From NCBI GenBank assembly GCA_964405755.1, contig CAYOPF010000011.1, positions 1-35,136 on the forward strand: DNA of 35,136 bases. Direction: 5' to 3'. Below the pieces are notes generated by a model, which did no database searches, was not told the origin of the DNA, and saw nothing but the letters and a program-made list of their open reading frames with translations. A program made the position numbers and the translations under genes. Positions within the stretch are counted from its first letter, which is position 1. Each line of letters starts with the position of its first letter. This document shows, piece by piece, positions 24,415-33,249 of this stretch. Source of the DNA: GWF2-33-9 sp964405755 (GTDB taxonomy: Bacteria; Bacteroidota; Ignavibacteria; Kapaibacteriales; UBA2268).

Positions 24415-24900
24415 ATGGCAGAGAATGTATTTAGTTCATTTAACATAAGCGGTCAGGGAATGACTGTTCAGAGGATGCGATTGTCGTCCACTGCAAAGAA
24501 TATTGCAAATGTGAACACAACCAAAGGGATTGACGGCAAGCCCTATCAACGCGAAGTAGTAGTGGTAAGGGCAATTCCCGGAAGCCCATTCGAAAACGAG
24601 CTTGAGGATCAAATTGCAATGAAAAGGACTTCGGATTCGCATTCGCCAAATGCTACTCCGAGTGAGTATCCTCCGAATTGGGCAGTGTTGCAGGCAAGAA
24701 CAGCAAGTGATAATTCCGAACCTCGTTTGGCTTACGACCCAAGTCATCCCGATGCAGACGAGAATGGTTATGTGCATTATCCAAACATCAATGTAGTAAC
24801 GGAAATGGTGGAAATGATAACAGCACAAAGAGCATTCGAAGCAAATACAGGTGCATTCGAAGCAGCGAAAAATGTGGCACGATATTCGTTGGAAATTTAG
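24415..24900 (+). CDS. flgC: Flagellar basal-body rod protein FlgC
   Basis: FlgC is a second proximal rod subunit. The 161-residue protein has the typical N-terminal rod motif (SSFNISGQGMTVQRMRLSSTAKNIANVNTT) and the C-terminal PNINVVTEMVEMITAQRAFEANTGAFEAAK. The stretch between them includes YDPSHPDADENGYVHYPNIN, the rod-family DP..PDA..GYV pattern. It lies 51 nt after flgB and 56 nt before the next gene. Confidence 0.94.
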   Translation: MAENVFSSFNISGQGMTVQRMRLSSTAKNIANVNTTKGIDGKPYQREVVVVRAIPGSPFENELEDQIAMKRTSDSHSPNATPSEYPPNWAVLQARTASDNSEPRLAYDPSHPDADENGYVHYPNINVVTEMVEMITAQRAFEANTGAFEAAKNVARYSLEI

Positions 24901-24956
24901 AGACTTTTTCAAAATTCAATGGTTAATATTATACATATTGTCGATAAGGAGGCATA

Positions 24957-25262
24957 ATGAATGTTTCGATACTGAATTCTTACAATCCATATAGCAAAAC
25001 ACAAGAATTAACACTCGAAAATTTAAACGAGCAAATCGAAAAACGTTTAAATGGAAATTTGAACCAAGCTAATGGACGACTAAATACACAACAAATCAAG
25101 AATTCGGCTGAAGAAATTATCACACCTAAGGAGAGAGATTTTTTTAAGAAACTCTTCCCTATGGACAAAAGTCTATTGGAAAAACATATTGTTTTCAATA
25201 GAAATGGGAAAATTAACCAAACAAATATTTCAAAAGGAATACTAATTGATAGTAAAGCTTAA
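24957..25262 (+). CDS. Unrecognised protein encoded between flgC and fliE
   Basis: I do not recognise this 101-residue protein. It is polar and without signal peptide or membrane helix. The N-terminal 50 residues look disordered and rich in N, Q and L (LTLENLNEQIEKRLNGN). The C-terminal half is more ordered: ITPKERDFFKKLFPMD, LLEKHIVFNRNGK, NISKGILIDSKA. AGGAGG sits 5 nt before the ATG, the best ribosome site of the operon. Its place inside the rod genes implies an assembly, export or scaffold role. Confidence 0.7.
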   Translation: MNVSILNSYNPYSKTQELTLENLNEQIEKRLNGNLNQANGRLNTQQIKNSAEEIITPKERDFFKKLFPMDKSLLEKHIVFNRNGKINQTNISKGILIDSKA

Positions 25263-25304
25263 TTGTCATTTTAAGTAATTACTCAACCAACCCAAGGAGG
25301 GGCT

Positions 25305-25610
25305 ATGATAATAAATGAATTGGATCCGGGGAAACAATTTTTACCCAAGGTGCAACAGAAATTTTCTGCACAGGAACTTGACACAAAAGATGTAAAGTTT
25401 GTGGATACAATAAAATCACTTGTAAAAGACGTGAACAATCAACAAGTGGATGCAGCCTCCAACGTAGAAAAACTGATCAAAGGCGAACCAGTGGATATAC
25501 ATGATGTGATGATTTCTGCAGAAAAAGCAAAAACATCATTTCAGTTATTAATGGAACTACGGAATAAAGGGTTAGATTTATATCGCGAAGTACTTAGAAT
25601 GCAAGTATAA
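25305..25610 (+). CDS. fliE: Flagellar hook-basal body complex protein FliE
   Basis: FliE joins the MS ring to the rod and is among the first exported subunits. The 101-residue length and the C-terminal signature (IHDVMISAEKAKTSFQLLMELRNKGLDLYREVLRMQV) are typical. AAGGAGG lies 7 nt before the ATG. Confidence 0.93.
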   Translation: MIINELDPGKQFLPKVQQKFSAQELDTKDVKFVDTIKSLVKDVNNQQVDAASNVEKLIKGEPVDIHDVMISAEKAKTSFQLLMELRNKGLDLYREVLRMQV

Positions 25611-25628
25611 TAAAAATTGGATTAACTT

Positions 25629-27011
25629 ATGGCATCGATAACAGAGCAATTGCAAAATTTTTCAAAGAGATTAAGTGTACTTCAAAAAGTATTAATAGCT
25701 GGTGCTGTTTTTGTTATAATGGGTGTTTTGGGTATTATCCTGTTTACAGGAAAACCATCCAACCCAAATTATGCTGTATTATATAAGGAAATCAGTGCAG
25801 AAGATGCCGGAAAAGTAATTGCAAATCTAAAGGAAAAAGGTATTGAATATAGTTTGGCAGACGGTGGTTCAACAATTTTAGTTCCAAAGGACTTAGTTTA
25901 TGAGACTCGAATCAATCTTGCCAGCGAAGGATTGCCAGGAAATAGCATAGTTGGATTCGAAATATTCGATCAAACCAATCTTGGAATGAGTGAATTTGTT
26001 CAAAAGTCGAATTATCGTAGAGCTCTCGAAGGAGAATTGTCCAGAACAATAAATGCTCTCGAAGAGGTAAAATCCTCGAGAGTCCATATAGTTGTTCCAG
26101 AGAAAGCATTATTCAAAGAAGATCAAAAAGAACCCACCGCAAGTATATCCTTACAACTTAAACCAAATAAAAATTTATCGACAGCAGCAATAGCAGGAAT
26201 TCAAAGTTTGGTTGCAAGCAGTGTGGAAGGACTTAGTACCGAAAAAGTTACAATTGTGGATCAGAAAGGTAGGATTATATCGGCCGATCCAATCGATAAG
26301 AATTCTATTGCAGGACTAACTGCTGCACAGCACAAACAGCAAATAGAAATTGAACAGTATTTATCGAACAAAGTTCAATCAATGCTCGATAACGTACTTG
26401 GGGTGGACAATTCAAGTGTAAAAATAACTTCCGAGCTAAATTTCACTCAAATTGAAAAAACAATAACAGATTATGACCCCGACAGGCAAGTAATTCGCAG
26501 TGAGCAACAAATAACTGAAAAAAGTCAATCGACTGATTCGCTAAGTTATCCAGCAGTAAACATGGCGAAAGACCAAGGTAACATCATAACAAATTATGAG
26601 ATATCACAATCAATTGAAAAAATTGTTAATGAAATTGGAAACATAAAGAGACTTACTGTGTCTGTTCTAGTTAATGGAACAAACAAAATTGTTGATAAGA
26701 ATGGTAAACAAATAATTGAATATACTCCCCGAACCTCTGAAGAACTTGAGCAACTAAACTTAGCCGTTAAAAATGCAGTTGGGTACGACCCAAACCGCAA
26801 CGACCAGGTTTCTGTTCTAAATGTTCCTTTCGATAATTCTTATTATGAAGATTTAATTAAAGAAAATCAGCCAGTTCCTTGGTTGCAGGTTCCCGAAAAT
26901 CAAAAATTGCTAATATTACTTGCAATAATTTTACTTTCTGTCTTCTTTATGTTCAGATTGTTGCAATCAAAATTCATTAAGCATTGTCATTACCCAAATC
27001 TGTGCCATTAG
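25629..27011 (+). CDS. fliF: Flagellar M-ring protein FliF, main part (frameshift near 3' end)
   Basis: FliF builds the MS ring in the inner membrane. The protein has the first membrane helix at about residues 21-41 (VLIAGAVFVIMGVLGIILF), the conserved ring-building motifs (YAVLYKEISAEDAGKVIANLKEKGIEY, LGMSEFVQKSNYRRALEGELSRTI, VHIVVPEKALF) and the second helix (LLILLAIILLSVFFMF, about 428-445). After FMFRLLQSKFI the frame goes astray (KHCHYPNLCH) and ends at 27011. The normal C-terminal tail, which binds FliG, is in the overlapping frame 26984-27385. A missing base near 26979-26984 would join them into about 585 residues. Confidence 0.92.
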   Translation: MASITEQLQNFSKRLSVLQKVLIAGAVFVIMGVLGIILFTGKPSNPNYAVLYKEISAEDAGKVIANLKEKGIEYSLADGGSTILVPKDLVYETRINLASEGLPGNSIVGFEIFDQTNLGMSEFVQKSNYRRALEGELSRTINALEEVKSSRVHIVVPEKALFKEDQKEPTASISLQLKPNKNLSTAAIAGIQSLVASSVEGLSTEKVTIVDQKGRIISADPIDKNSIAGLTAAQHKQQIEIEQYLSNKVQSMLDNVLGVDNSSVKITSELNFTQIEKTITDYDPDRQVIRSEQQITEKSQSTDSLSYPAVNMAKDQGNIITNYEISQSIEKIVNEIGNIKRLTVSVLVNGTNKIVDKNGKQIIEYTPRTSEELEQLNLAVKNAVGYDPNRNDQVSVLNVPFDNSYYEDLIKENQPVPWLQVPENQKLLILLAIILLSVFFMFRLLQSKFIKHCHYPNLCH

Positions 27012-27385
27012 ATAAAGAAGCCGTTCAGGAAGAAGAAGAGGAAGAAGAGCCCGAGGAGGAATTAACAGATTTAGGAATAGATCAGGACGAATTACTTTTA
27101 TTGCCCGCAGAATTGCCCGAGCAATTAATGCTGGAAAGTATGCAACAAGACGAAGATCAATATGCTTTGGCTTCAGAAGCTGAATTAGATCAGGAAGCTT
27201 TAGCTGCAAAAGCAAGAGCAGAACTGGAAAAATCAGAAACACAGGATTTGAGTGAAGAACAAATGCTCAAAATCGAAATGAAAAACAAAATTCAAAACTA
27301 TATTGATGAGCAAACAGAGGATGCTGTGCGGTTAGTAAAAGTGTTTTTAACACAAGACATGATTAATAATACTCCAAAATTCTAA
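26984..27385 (+). CDS. fliF: FliF C-terminal cytoplasmic tail fragment
   Basis: This frame carries the acidic cytoplasmic tail of FliF: a Glu-rich stretch (VQEEEEEEEPEEEL), then a helical region, ending in TEDAVRLVKVFLTQD, which matches the conserved FliG-binding end of FliF. It starts only with a TTG at 26984 and has no ribosome site, so on its own it would not be translated well. Joined with 25629-27011 by a one-base correction it completes fliF. Confidence 0.75.
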   Translation: MSLPKSVPLDKEAVQEEEEEEEPEEELTDLGIDQDELLLLPAELPEQLMLESMQQDEDQYALASEAELDQEALAAKARAELEKSETQDLSEEQMLKIEMKNKIQNYIDEQTEDAVRLVKVFLTQDMINNTPKF

Positions 27386-27415
27386 ATAATTTGTAAAACT
27401 AAGAAAATAAGCAAT

Positions 27416-28432
27416 ATGCCAAATTACAATTTCAACGAATTATCAGGAAAACAAAAAGCAGCGATACTATTGATGTCTATGGATGTTGAAGTTGCATCTA
27501 AAGTGTTTAAAGAATTAGATATGACTGAGGTTGAATCTATTGCTTTGGAAATAACTAACCTGAAAGATGTCCCAGCAAACATAGTAGAAGATGTTATTGA
27601 GGAATTTTATGAACTGATGCAGGCATCTTCTTTAATGTTGGAAGGTGGTCTGGATTATGCACAAGTCCTTCTGGAAAGAACTTATGGACCTGAAAGAGCT
27701 CGGGAAATTGTAGAGAAAATAAAAGTACTAACAACTGTTCGAGGCTTTAACATTTTGAAGAAAGCAGATCCGGCTCAGTTAGCAAACTTTTTATCGAAAG
27801 AACACCCACAAACAATTGCCTTAATTTTGTCGCATTTACCTCCATCCCAAGCTGCAGATGTGCTACAGGAATTTACAGAAGATTTGAGAAGTGAATCTAT
27901 TTTAAGAATTGCAACAATTGGAAAGGTTTCGCCCGCACTGGTTTCAGAAATCGAACAAGTTGTAGATCAGATTGCAGAATCTACTTTATCGCAAAACCTT
28001 GCTGCCGCAGGTGGTACTCAAATCGTTGCGAGTATCCTTAATAAAAGTAATAATGCAGTTGCAAAAGCTATGCTCGAAAATATTGAAGAGAAGAATTTCG
28101 ATTTGGCAAGTGAAATTAAGCGATTGATGTTCTTATTTGAAGATATTGTTCAAATTGACGACCGCGGAATCCAGCGTATTCTACGTGATGTGGATAAACG
28201 CGACCTTGCACTATCACTTAAAGTTTCAGATGATAAAATTAAGAATAAGATATTCAAGAATATGAGTGAGCGCGCTGCTGCCGTAGTTAAAGAGGAATTG
28301 GAATTTATGGGTCCAGTGAAATTAAAGGAAGTAGAACAAGCACAAATGAGAATTGTGGATATAGTAAAGCAACTGGAATCCGACGGAGAAATCTCTATTG
28401 GTGGTCGTGGCAAAGAAGACATTTTCGTATAA
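27416..28432 (+). CDS. fliG: Flagellar motor switch protein FliG
   Basis: FliG couples stator to rotor and attaches to FliF. The 338 residues have the N-terminal FliF-binding domain (QKAAILLMSMDVEVASKVFKEL), the middle domain with the E129-H130-P131-Q132 motif (SKEHPQTIALILSHLPPSQAADVLQEF), and the C-terminal torque domain (EIKRLMFLFEDIVQIDDRGIQRILRDVDKRDLALSLK). The charged torque residues K, R, D, D and R in that last helix are present. All parts are complete. Confidence 0.97.
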   Translation: MPNYNFNELSGKQKAAILLMSMDVEVASKVFKELDMTEVESIALEITNLKDVPANIVEDVIEEFYELMQASSLMLEGGLDYAQVLLERTYGPERAREIVEKIKVLTTVRGFNILKKADPAQLANFLSKEHPQTIALILSHLPPSQAADVLQEFTEDLRSESILRIATIGKVSPALVSEIEQVVDQIAESTLSQNLAAAGGTQIVASILNKSNNAVAKAMLENIEEKNFDLASEIKRLMFLFEDIVQIDDRGIQRILRDVDKRDLALSLKVSDDKIKNKIFKNMSERAAAVVKEELEFMGPVKLKEVEQAQMRIVDIVKQLESDGEISIGGRGKEDIFV

Positions 28433-28456
28433 TACAAATTATAAGGTAATATTTGT

Positions 28457-29331
28457 ATGGGCGAGATTGTAATAAAAATACCGAAAAACCGAAGGAAGAT
28501 TAATATACTTCAGACCAAAGATGCAATAGAAAAAGAAACAATCAGACGTACCCAATTTTTATCCAATATACTTGAATTAAAGAGAAAAGAAGCTGAACCT
28601 GCAGTTCAAGAAATTGATGAATCAAAAGATTCAGTAGAAGAAAATATAGAGCCAATCAAATCTGTTTTTACTGAGATATTTTCAATTTCCAATACCAATA
28701 AACCAACACAAATCGAATTCTTTGCTCCTACCGAACCAACTATTGACTGGGAACAACTCGAAGCCGAACTTCAAGATGCATACGACAGAGGATTCCGTGA
28801 CGGACAAGACACTGCCAAAGCAATAGATGAACGAGAATTCCAAAAACTTCGACAAATGAATAGAATTATCGACCAAATGGTTGATTCCTTTCGTTTGGAA
28901 TACTCGAAACAGATGGAACTTCTTAAAACTCATTTGGTTGAACTATCAATTACAATTGCAGAACAAATAATTAAGTATGAAGTAGATAAGAAGAGTAATT
29001 TCTTTCTTACTCAACTTCAAAATGTATTAAGCGAAGTTGATCGTAATTTGATTTATAAACTTTTTATCAATCCACTGGATCTTAAAATTTTTGAAGAATC
29101 TAAAAGTATTTTACTCTCGGACCCATCTGTATTCGAAAACACAAAAATAATTGTTGATGACACAATTGAACAAGGTTTTTGCAGGCTCGATACATCAATT
29201 GGCGAATNNNNNNNNNNCAACTCAAAAACATCAAATTCCATGCAAAGGAAGAAATCAAAAGTGTTGATGTGGAGTCGCAAATGGCAGAAATAAAAAAGGT
29301 ACATTTAACTAAAATCGATGAAGATAAATGA
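28457..29331 (+). CDS. fliH: Flagellar assembly protein FliH (gap inside)
   Basis: FliH is the stalk partner that regulates the FliI ATPase. The N-terminal part is variable and basic, and includes IDWEQLEAELQDAYDRGFRDGQDTAK, a FliH hallmark. The middle part has YSKQMELLKTHLVELSITIAEQIIKYEVDKKSNFF. It is interrupted by 10 N (29208-29217) after CRLDTSIGE, the place where family members continue with a VDASIETQL-like motif. The frame after the gap reads QLKNIKFHAKEE... and ends at 29331, which is in a different phase from the upstream frame, so the real gap is not 10 nt. It overlaps fliI by ATGA. Confidence 0.88.
29208..29217. other. Run of 10 N (assembly gap) inside fliH
   Basis: Unresolved bases. 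The coding frame before and after differs by one phase, so the gap length given cannot be the true one; about 20 nt would restore the usual FliH spacing. Confidence 0.95.
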
Positions 29332-30644
29332 TTACCGAAACTCTGAAAAATAAGCTGAAATATCGAATATCGAGTATAGATCCAGTTAAAAGAGTTGGAA
29401 AAATTACTAAAGTTATTGGATTGGTAATAGAAAGCAGCGGACCAAAAGCACCAATTGGTGAACTTTGTAATATTATCGCCCGAGATGGAGAGATAATCTG
29501 TCAATCCGAAATCGTTGGTTTTTTGGAGCAAAACAGAATTCTTTCGATGGTATTGGGTGACTTGCAAAATATCGAACCAGGTATGGAGATAGTTGCCACT
29601 TCGTCCTCCCTTAGAATTGGAGTCGGCGAAACTCTTTTAGGCAGAGTAATTAACGGTACTGGCAAGCCAATAGATGGCCTTCCGGAAACCAATATTGCAG
29701 AATATCGCTCAATTTATGCACACCCTCCTAATCCATTGACACGTAAAAGAATAACAGAACCATTAGCTACTGGAGTAAAAGCTATTGATGGAATACTTAC
29801 TTTAGGAAAAGGGCAAAGGATAGGGATTTTTTCAGGTTCTGGTATTGGTAAATCTACTTTACTTGGAATGATTGCAAGAAATACATCTGCTGATGTAAAC
29901 GTAATCTGTTTAGTTGGTGAGCGCGGTCGTGAAGTAAAAGAATTTCTTGAAAAGGATTTAGGTGAAGAAGGATTGCGTCGGTCTGTGGTTGTTGTTGCTA
30001 CAAGTGATACCGCCCCTTTGATGAGGGTAAAGGCTCCGTTGGTTGCAACAACAATTGCAGAATATTTCAGAGATAAGGGTTTGGACGTAATGTTGATGTT
30101 AGATTCAGCTACAAGGCTGGCAATGGCTCAAAGAGAAGTAGGATTAACAATTGGCGAACCGCCAACGTCCAAAGGTTATACTCCGAGTGTTTTTAGTTTT
30201 TTGCAAAAAACTATGGAGCGTGCCGGTACCTCGGAAGTAGGATCTATTACGGGTATGTACACCGTATTAGTTGAAGGTGATGATATGAACGAACCAATTG
30301 CCGATGCAGCAAGAGGTATTCTGGACGGACATATTGTACTCTCAAGAAAATTAGCTTCTCTGGGACATTATCCTGCAATAGAAGTTTTAGATAGTATTTC
30401 CAGGGTTCGTAACGATGTTATTTCGCCAGAACACAAGCAATCAGCCCAAAATGTTATAGAATTGTTAGCTTCGTATAAGATGAGTGAAGATTTGATTTCC
30501 GTTGGTGCTTATCGAAAAGGTTCCAATCCACTTACCGACAAAGCAATTGCTTCTTACGACAATATAAATAGTTTTCTAAAGCAGAATATCGACGAAAATG
30601 CAGACTTTAAAAATACTATTGATAAATTACTTAATTTAGTGTAA
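29328..30644 (+). CDS. fliI: Flagellar export ATPase FliI
   Basis: FliI hydrolyses ATP at the export gate and resembles the F1 beta subunit. In 438 residues it shows Walker A SGSGIGKST (169-177), the family stretch VGERGREVKEFLEKDLG, Walker B LDVMLMLDSATRLAMAQREVGL, and GEPPTSKGYTPSVFSFL, as well as SITGMYTVLVEGDDMNEP. All are conserved. The start ATG overlaps the fliH stop by 4 nt, which suggests translational coupling of the two interacting proteins. Confidence 0.97.
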   Translation: MITETLKNKLKYRISSIDPVKRVGKITKVIGLVIESSGPKAPIGELCNIIARDGEIICQSEIVGFLEQNRILSMVLGDLQNIEPGMEIVATSSSLRIGVGETLLGRVINGTGKPIDGLPETNIAEYRSIYAHPPNPLTRKRITEPLATGVKAIDGILTLGKGQRIGIFSGSGIGKSTLLGMIARNTSADVNVICLVGERGREVKEFLEKDLGEEGLRRSVVVVATSDTAPLMRVKAPLVATTIAEYFRDKGLDVMLMLDSATRLAMAQREVGLTIGEPPTSKGYTPSVFSFLQKTMERAGTSEVGSITGMYTVLVEGDDMNEPIADAARGILDGHIVLSRKLASLGHYPAIEVLDSISRVRNDVISPEHKQSAQNVIELLASYKMSEDLISVGAYRKGSNPLTDKAIASYDNINSFLKQNIDENADFKNTIDKLLNLV

Positions 30645-30656
30645 TTCAATTATTCA

Positions 30657-31088
30657 ATGGCAAAGAAATTTTCATATCGCTTGGAATCCTTGCTGCAATT
30701 ACGGCAGCAAAGTACCAGAATCGCAAAAACGGAGTATTCTGTTGCTGCAAGCGAAAGGTCGTCCAAGGAAAAGCAAATATCTGATTTAGTTGATTATAAA
30801 ACAGAATTAAATGCAGTTGAGTTGCAATCTTTAAAAATTAGTGATATAATTAACCTTCAATCCCATAAGCAATCCATTGTAGAATTAACTAAACAATTCG
30901 AGGATCAAAAAAATATTCTATTAGAAAAAGAAAGAGTTAAGCATCAAAAGTATTTTATTGCATTGCAAGAAGAAAAAGTGCTAACGAAGCTAAAAGATAA
31001 AAAGATTGAGGAACATAGCCGTAAATTTAACAAAGAAGAGCAAATAGAGTTAGATGAAATTGCTCTTAAAATAAAAAGTAAAATCTAA
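30657..31088 (+). CDS. fliJ: Flagellar export protein FliJ
   Basis: FliJ is a coiled-coil protein that binds the FliI ring and helps in export. The 143-residue protein starts with the typical KFSYRLESLLQLRQQ and is charged and helical throughout. Sequence alone is weak for this family, but the position right after fliI makes the call firm. Confidence 0.86.
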   Translation: MAKKFSYRLESLLQLRQQSTRIAKTEYSVAASERSSKEKQISDLVDYKTELNAVELQSLKISDIINLQSHKQSIVELTKQFEDQKNILLEKERVKHQKYFIALQEEKVLTKLKDKKIEEHSRKFNKEEQIELDEIALKIKSKI

Positions 31089-31090
31089 TT

Positions 31091-31822
31091 ATGAACTACA
31101 AAACTTTAATGATATTGTTTCTTGTTTTAATTGTATTTATCGTGGCAATTTTAGTCGGCTTCATGTTTGTTTATTCGGTGGACCCTTCATTATTAGGTTT
31201 TGAGCCAAAGCGAACAGAATTAGATTCACTAAAAATTGAAAAAGAAAAAAAATTAATGCCAAAAGTCAAAAATTATTTAATTACCGAAAAGCAATTTAAC
31301 ACACTTTTGGAGCAACTCGAGGACTTAAATAAATCTTTGACCTCCAAAGATAAATATATAAGCGAACTTAAATCCAACAAAGATACTTTATATAAAGAAT
31401 TATACTCAAAAGAGGAATTGGTAAAACAAAGAGAGAAATTAACTGATTCCATAGAGGCATTTAAGAAATCTATAAACGAAAGATTTCAGGAAATTAGCCA
31501 ATACAAAGATAGCATTGCAAAACTAAATAAAAATTTAGATATTAAGAAGAAAGAAATCATCACCAAAGATGAACAAATTGCTCAAATCGAAAAGTCGTTT
31601 AATCGCCAAGTTGATTCTTTAAAGTTGGAGAATTTTAGACAATTCTCGGAAATGTTCAAATCAACCCAACCTCGCGAAATTGCCCGAATACTCGAACAAA
31701 TCGACGAGAAAGACGCTGCACGGATACTTAAAATGCTACCTAAAAAGCAAGCTGGCAAGATTATTGAGGCATTACCTCCTGACCGAGCTGCGATTATTAT
31801 GTTGCTCGGTAGTGGACAATAA
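31091..31822 (+). CDS. MotE-like protein with coiled coil and MgtE-N-like domain
   Basis: The 243 residues contain one membrane helix (about 7-27), a long coiled-coil region (about 40-180, e.g. FNTLLEQLEDLNKSLTSKD, KEIITKDEQIAQIEKSF) and a C-terminal domain like the MgtE N-terminal or FliG-like superhelix (EMFKSTQPREIARILEQIDEKDAARILKMLPKKQAGKIIEALPPDRAA). In other bacteria such proteins between fliJ and fliK are called MotE and help stabilise the stator or periplasmic parts. The gene begins 2 nt after the fliJ stop. The precise partner here is unknown. Confidence 0.85.
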   Translation: MNYKTLMILFLVLIVFIVAILVGFMFVYSVDPSLLGFEPKRTELDSLKIEKEKKLMPKVKNYLITEKQFNTLLEQLEDLNKSLTSKDKYISELKSNKDTLYKELYSKEELVKQREKLTDSIEAFKKSINERFQEISQYKDSIAKLNKNLDIKKKEIITKDEQIAQIEKSFNRQVDSLKLENFRQFSEMFKSTQPREIARILEQIDEKDAARILKMLPKKQAGKIIEALPPDRAAIIMLLGSGQ

Positions 31823-31836
31823 TAGCAGGAAGCTCA

Positions 31837-33249
31837 ATGAAAATTAAACAACTAGAAAAAGGCTTGGCAGAGCCAGTTAATGAACTTTTGCCAAAATTAC
31901 TTAAAAATGACTCAAATACCGAAAACTCAGATGCTTTCGAAATAATTCTTTCTCTGTTTACCATTACTTTATCTAAACTAGAACTCGAAAACTACCAATC
32001 ACCGGTTGCTAACGACAAGAAAGAATTTCTCGACAATTCTCAGGTGAATCTTTTCTTTAAACAACTAATAAAAAACATTAATAGCCAAATCCCTAATGAA
32101 ATTAATAACATTAGTGGAGATTTGAAGGTCGAATTGCAGGACTTTACCAATCCAAAATTGCTTATTGATCAATTGGTAAATTTAAAGAATTTATCGAATC
32201 AAAACACAGCATTAAACAGCAAAATAGCAAATATATTACTGAATTCATTACCTAATGAGCTTATTCGGTTCCTGAAGGACGATAAAATTGAATTGACCTC
32301 GAACACACAAAACGAATTAGTACAAATTGCCAAGATTTTCGAAAAAATTAAAAATTCAAAACTCAACGATTTACATTCTGAAGCTCCAAATGTGAAAGTT
32401 GTAGAGCTCAAAGATACAGGAAAACATGTTGTCGAAAATATCGAAAACTCGACTCAACTTACTCATTATGACAATAGTAACAAAACCATCACAAACAGAA
32501 TAACCACATTATCTGCACAGCAATTGAGTAATGAACAGGCTACTTTGAAAGTTATTAGTGTTACTCAACCCAATAATCAAGAAAAACAAGTTCAGACTTT
32601 GGATAAAGCACTAAGCGAAATAAGAAGTACTAACAATCAGGACTACAATTCGGAGAATCTAAACAATAATACTTTTCATCAAAAAAATTCCCAAAGCGAT
32701 AATAAAATTACTGAAGACAAAATTATAGAACAAGAAATTAAAGCAAAAATCAATACAGATTTTTTGCCAACGAAACTTAATAATGTTACCCAAAAAGCAA
32801 GTAATTATTCAATGTTCAATTCAGTTCGTCCCGATGAAATACCGAATTACATCGTACGAATGAGTAATAGTATAAAAAATGGTGGTAACTACAGAGCAAT
32901 AATGAATTTGAAACCGGAAAATCTTGGCTCGATATTTGTCAATTTAACAATTAAAGATGATGTTCTAAACATAATAATAAAGGCTGATATGAATCAAACA
33001 CTTGAAAAAATTGACAGTTCGGTAGCTCAACTTAAGGAAGCTTTAGTCGGAAGTGGTTTCAAATCGGATAATATTAACCTACGGATTGAATCAAATCATA
33101 CAAATGGACAAAATTATGCAAATAGCGAAAAAGGTTTCGATAACCCTAACAAGCATAATCAAAAGCAGGAACTACGCGATATGGTTCAAAAAATCAGGCA
33201 ATATGAGCATATCTTAAGCTTAGTCAAGCAACAGGAGGTTGTTGAATGA
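31837..33249 (+). CDS. fliK: Flagellar hook-length control protein FliK
   Basis: FliK is secreted during hook growth and switches export specificity. The 470-residue protein is low in complexity, N/Q/S-rich in the middle (about residues 150-310), and ends in the conserved hook-length domain (YRAIMNLKPENLGSIFVNLTIKDDVLNIIIKADMNQTLEKIDSSVAQLKEAL). The long disordered middle fits a molecular ruler. The stop overlaps the flgD start by 4 nt. Confidence 0.9.
   Translation: MKIKQLEKGLAEPVNELLPKLLKNDSNTENSDAFEIILSLFTITLSKLELENYQSPVANDKKEFLDNSQVNLFFKQLIKNINSQIPNEINNISGDLKVELQDFTNPKLLIDQLVNLKNLSNQNTALNSKIANILLNSLPNELIRFLKDDKIELTSNTQNELVQIAKIFEKIKNSKLNDLHSEAPNVKVVELKDTGKHVVENIENSTQLTHYDNSNKTITNRITTLSAQQLSNEQATLKVISVTQPNNQEKQVQTLDKALSEIRSTNNQDYNSENLNNNTFHQKNSQSDNKITEDKIIEQEIKAKINTDFLPTKLNNVTQKASNYSMFNSVRPDEIPNYIVRMSNSIKNGGNYRAIMNLKPENLGSIFVNLTIKDDVLNIIIKADMNQTLEKIDSSVAQLKEALVGSGFKSDNINLRIESNHTNGQNYANSEKGFDNPNKHNQKQELRDMVQKIRQYEHILSLVKQQEVVE

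Noticed and set aside
24436..24912. 158-codon open frame on the minus strand
   Set aside because: It is antisense to flgC; the translated sequence is cysteine-rich and without family features.
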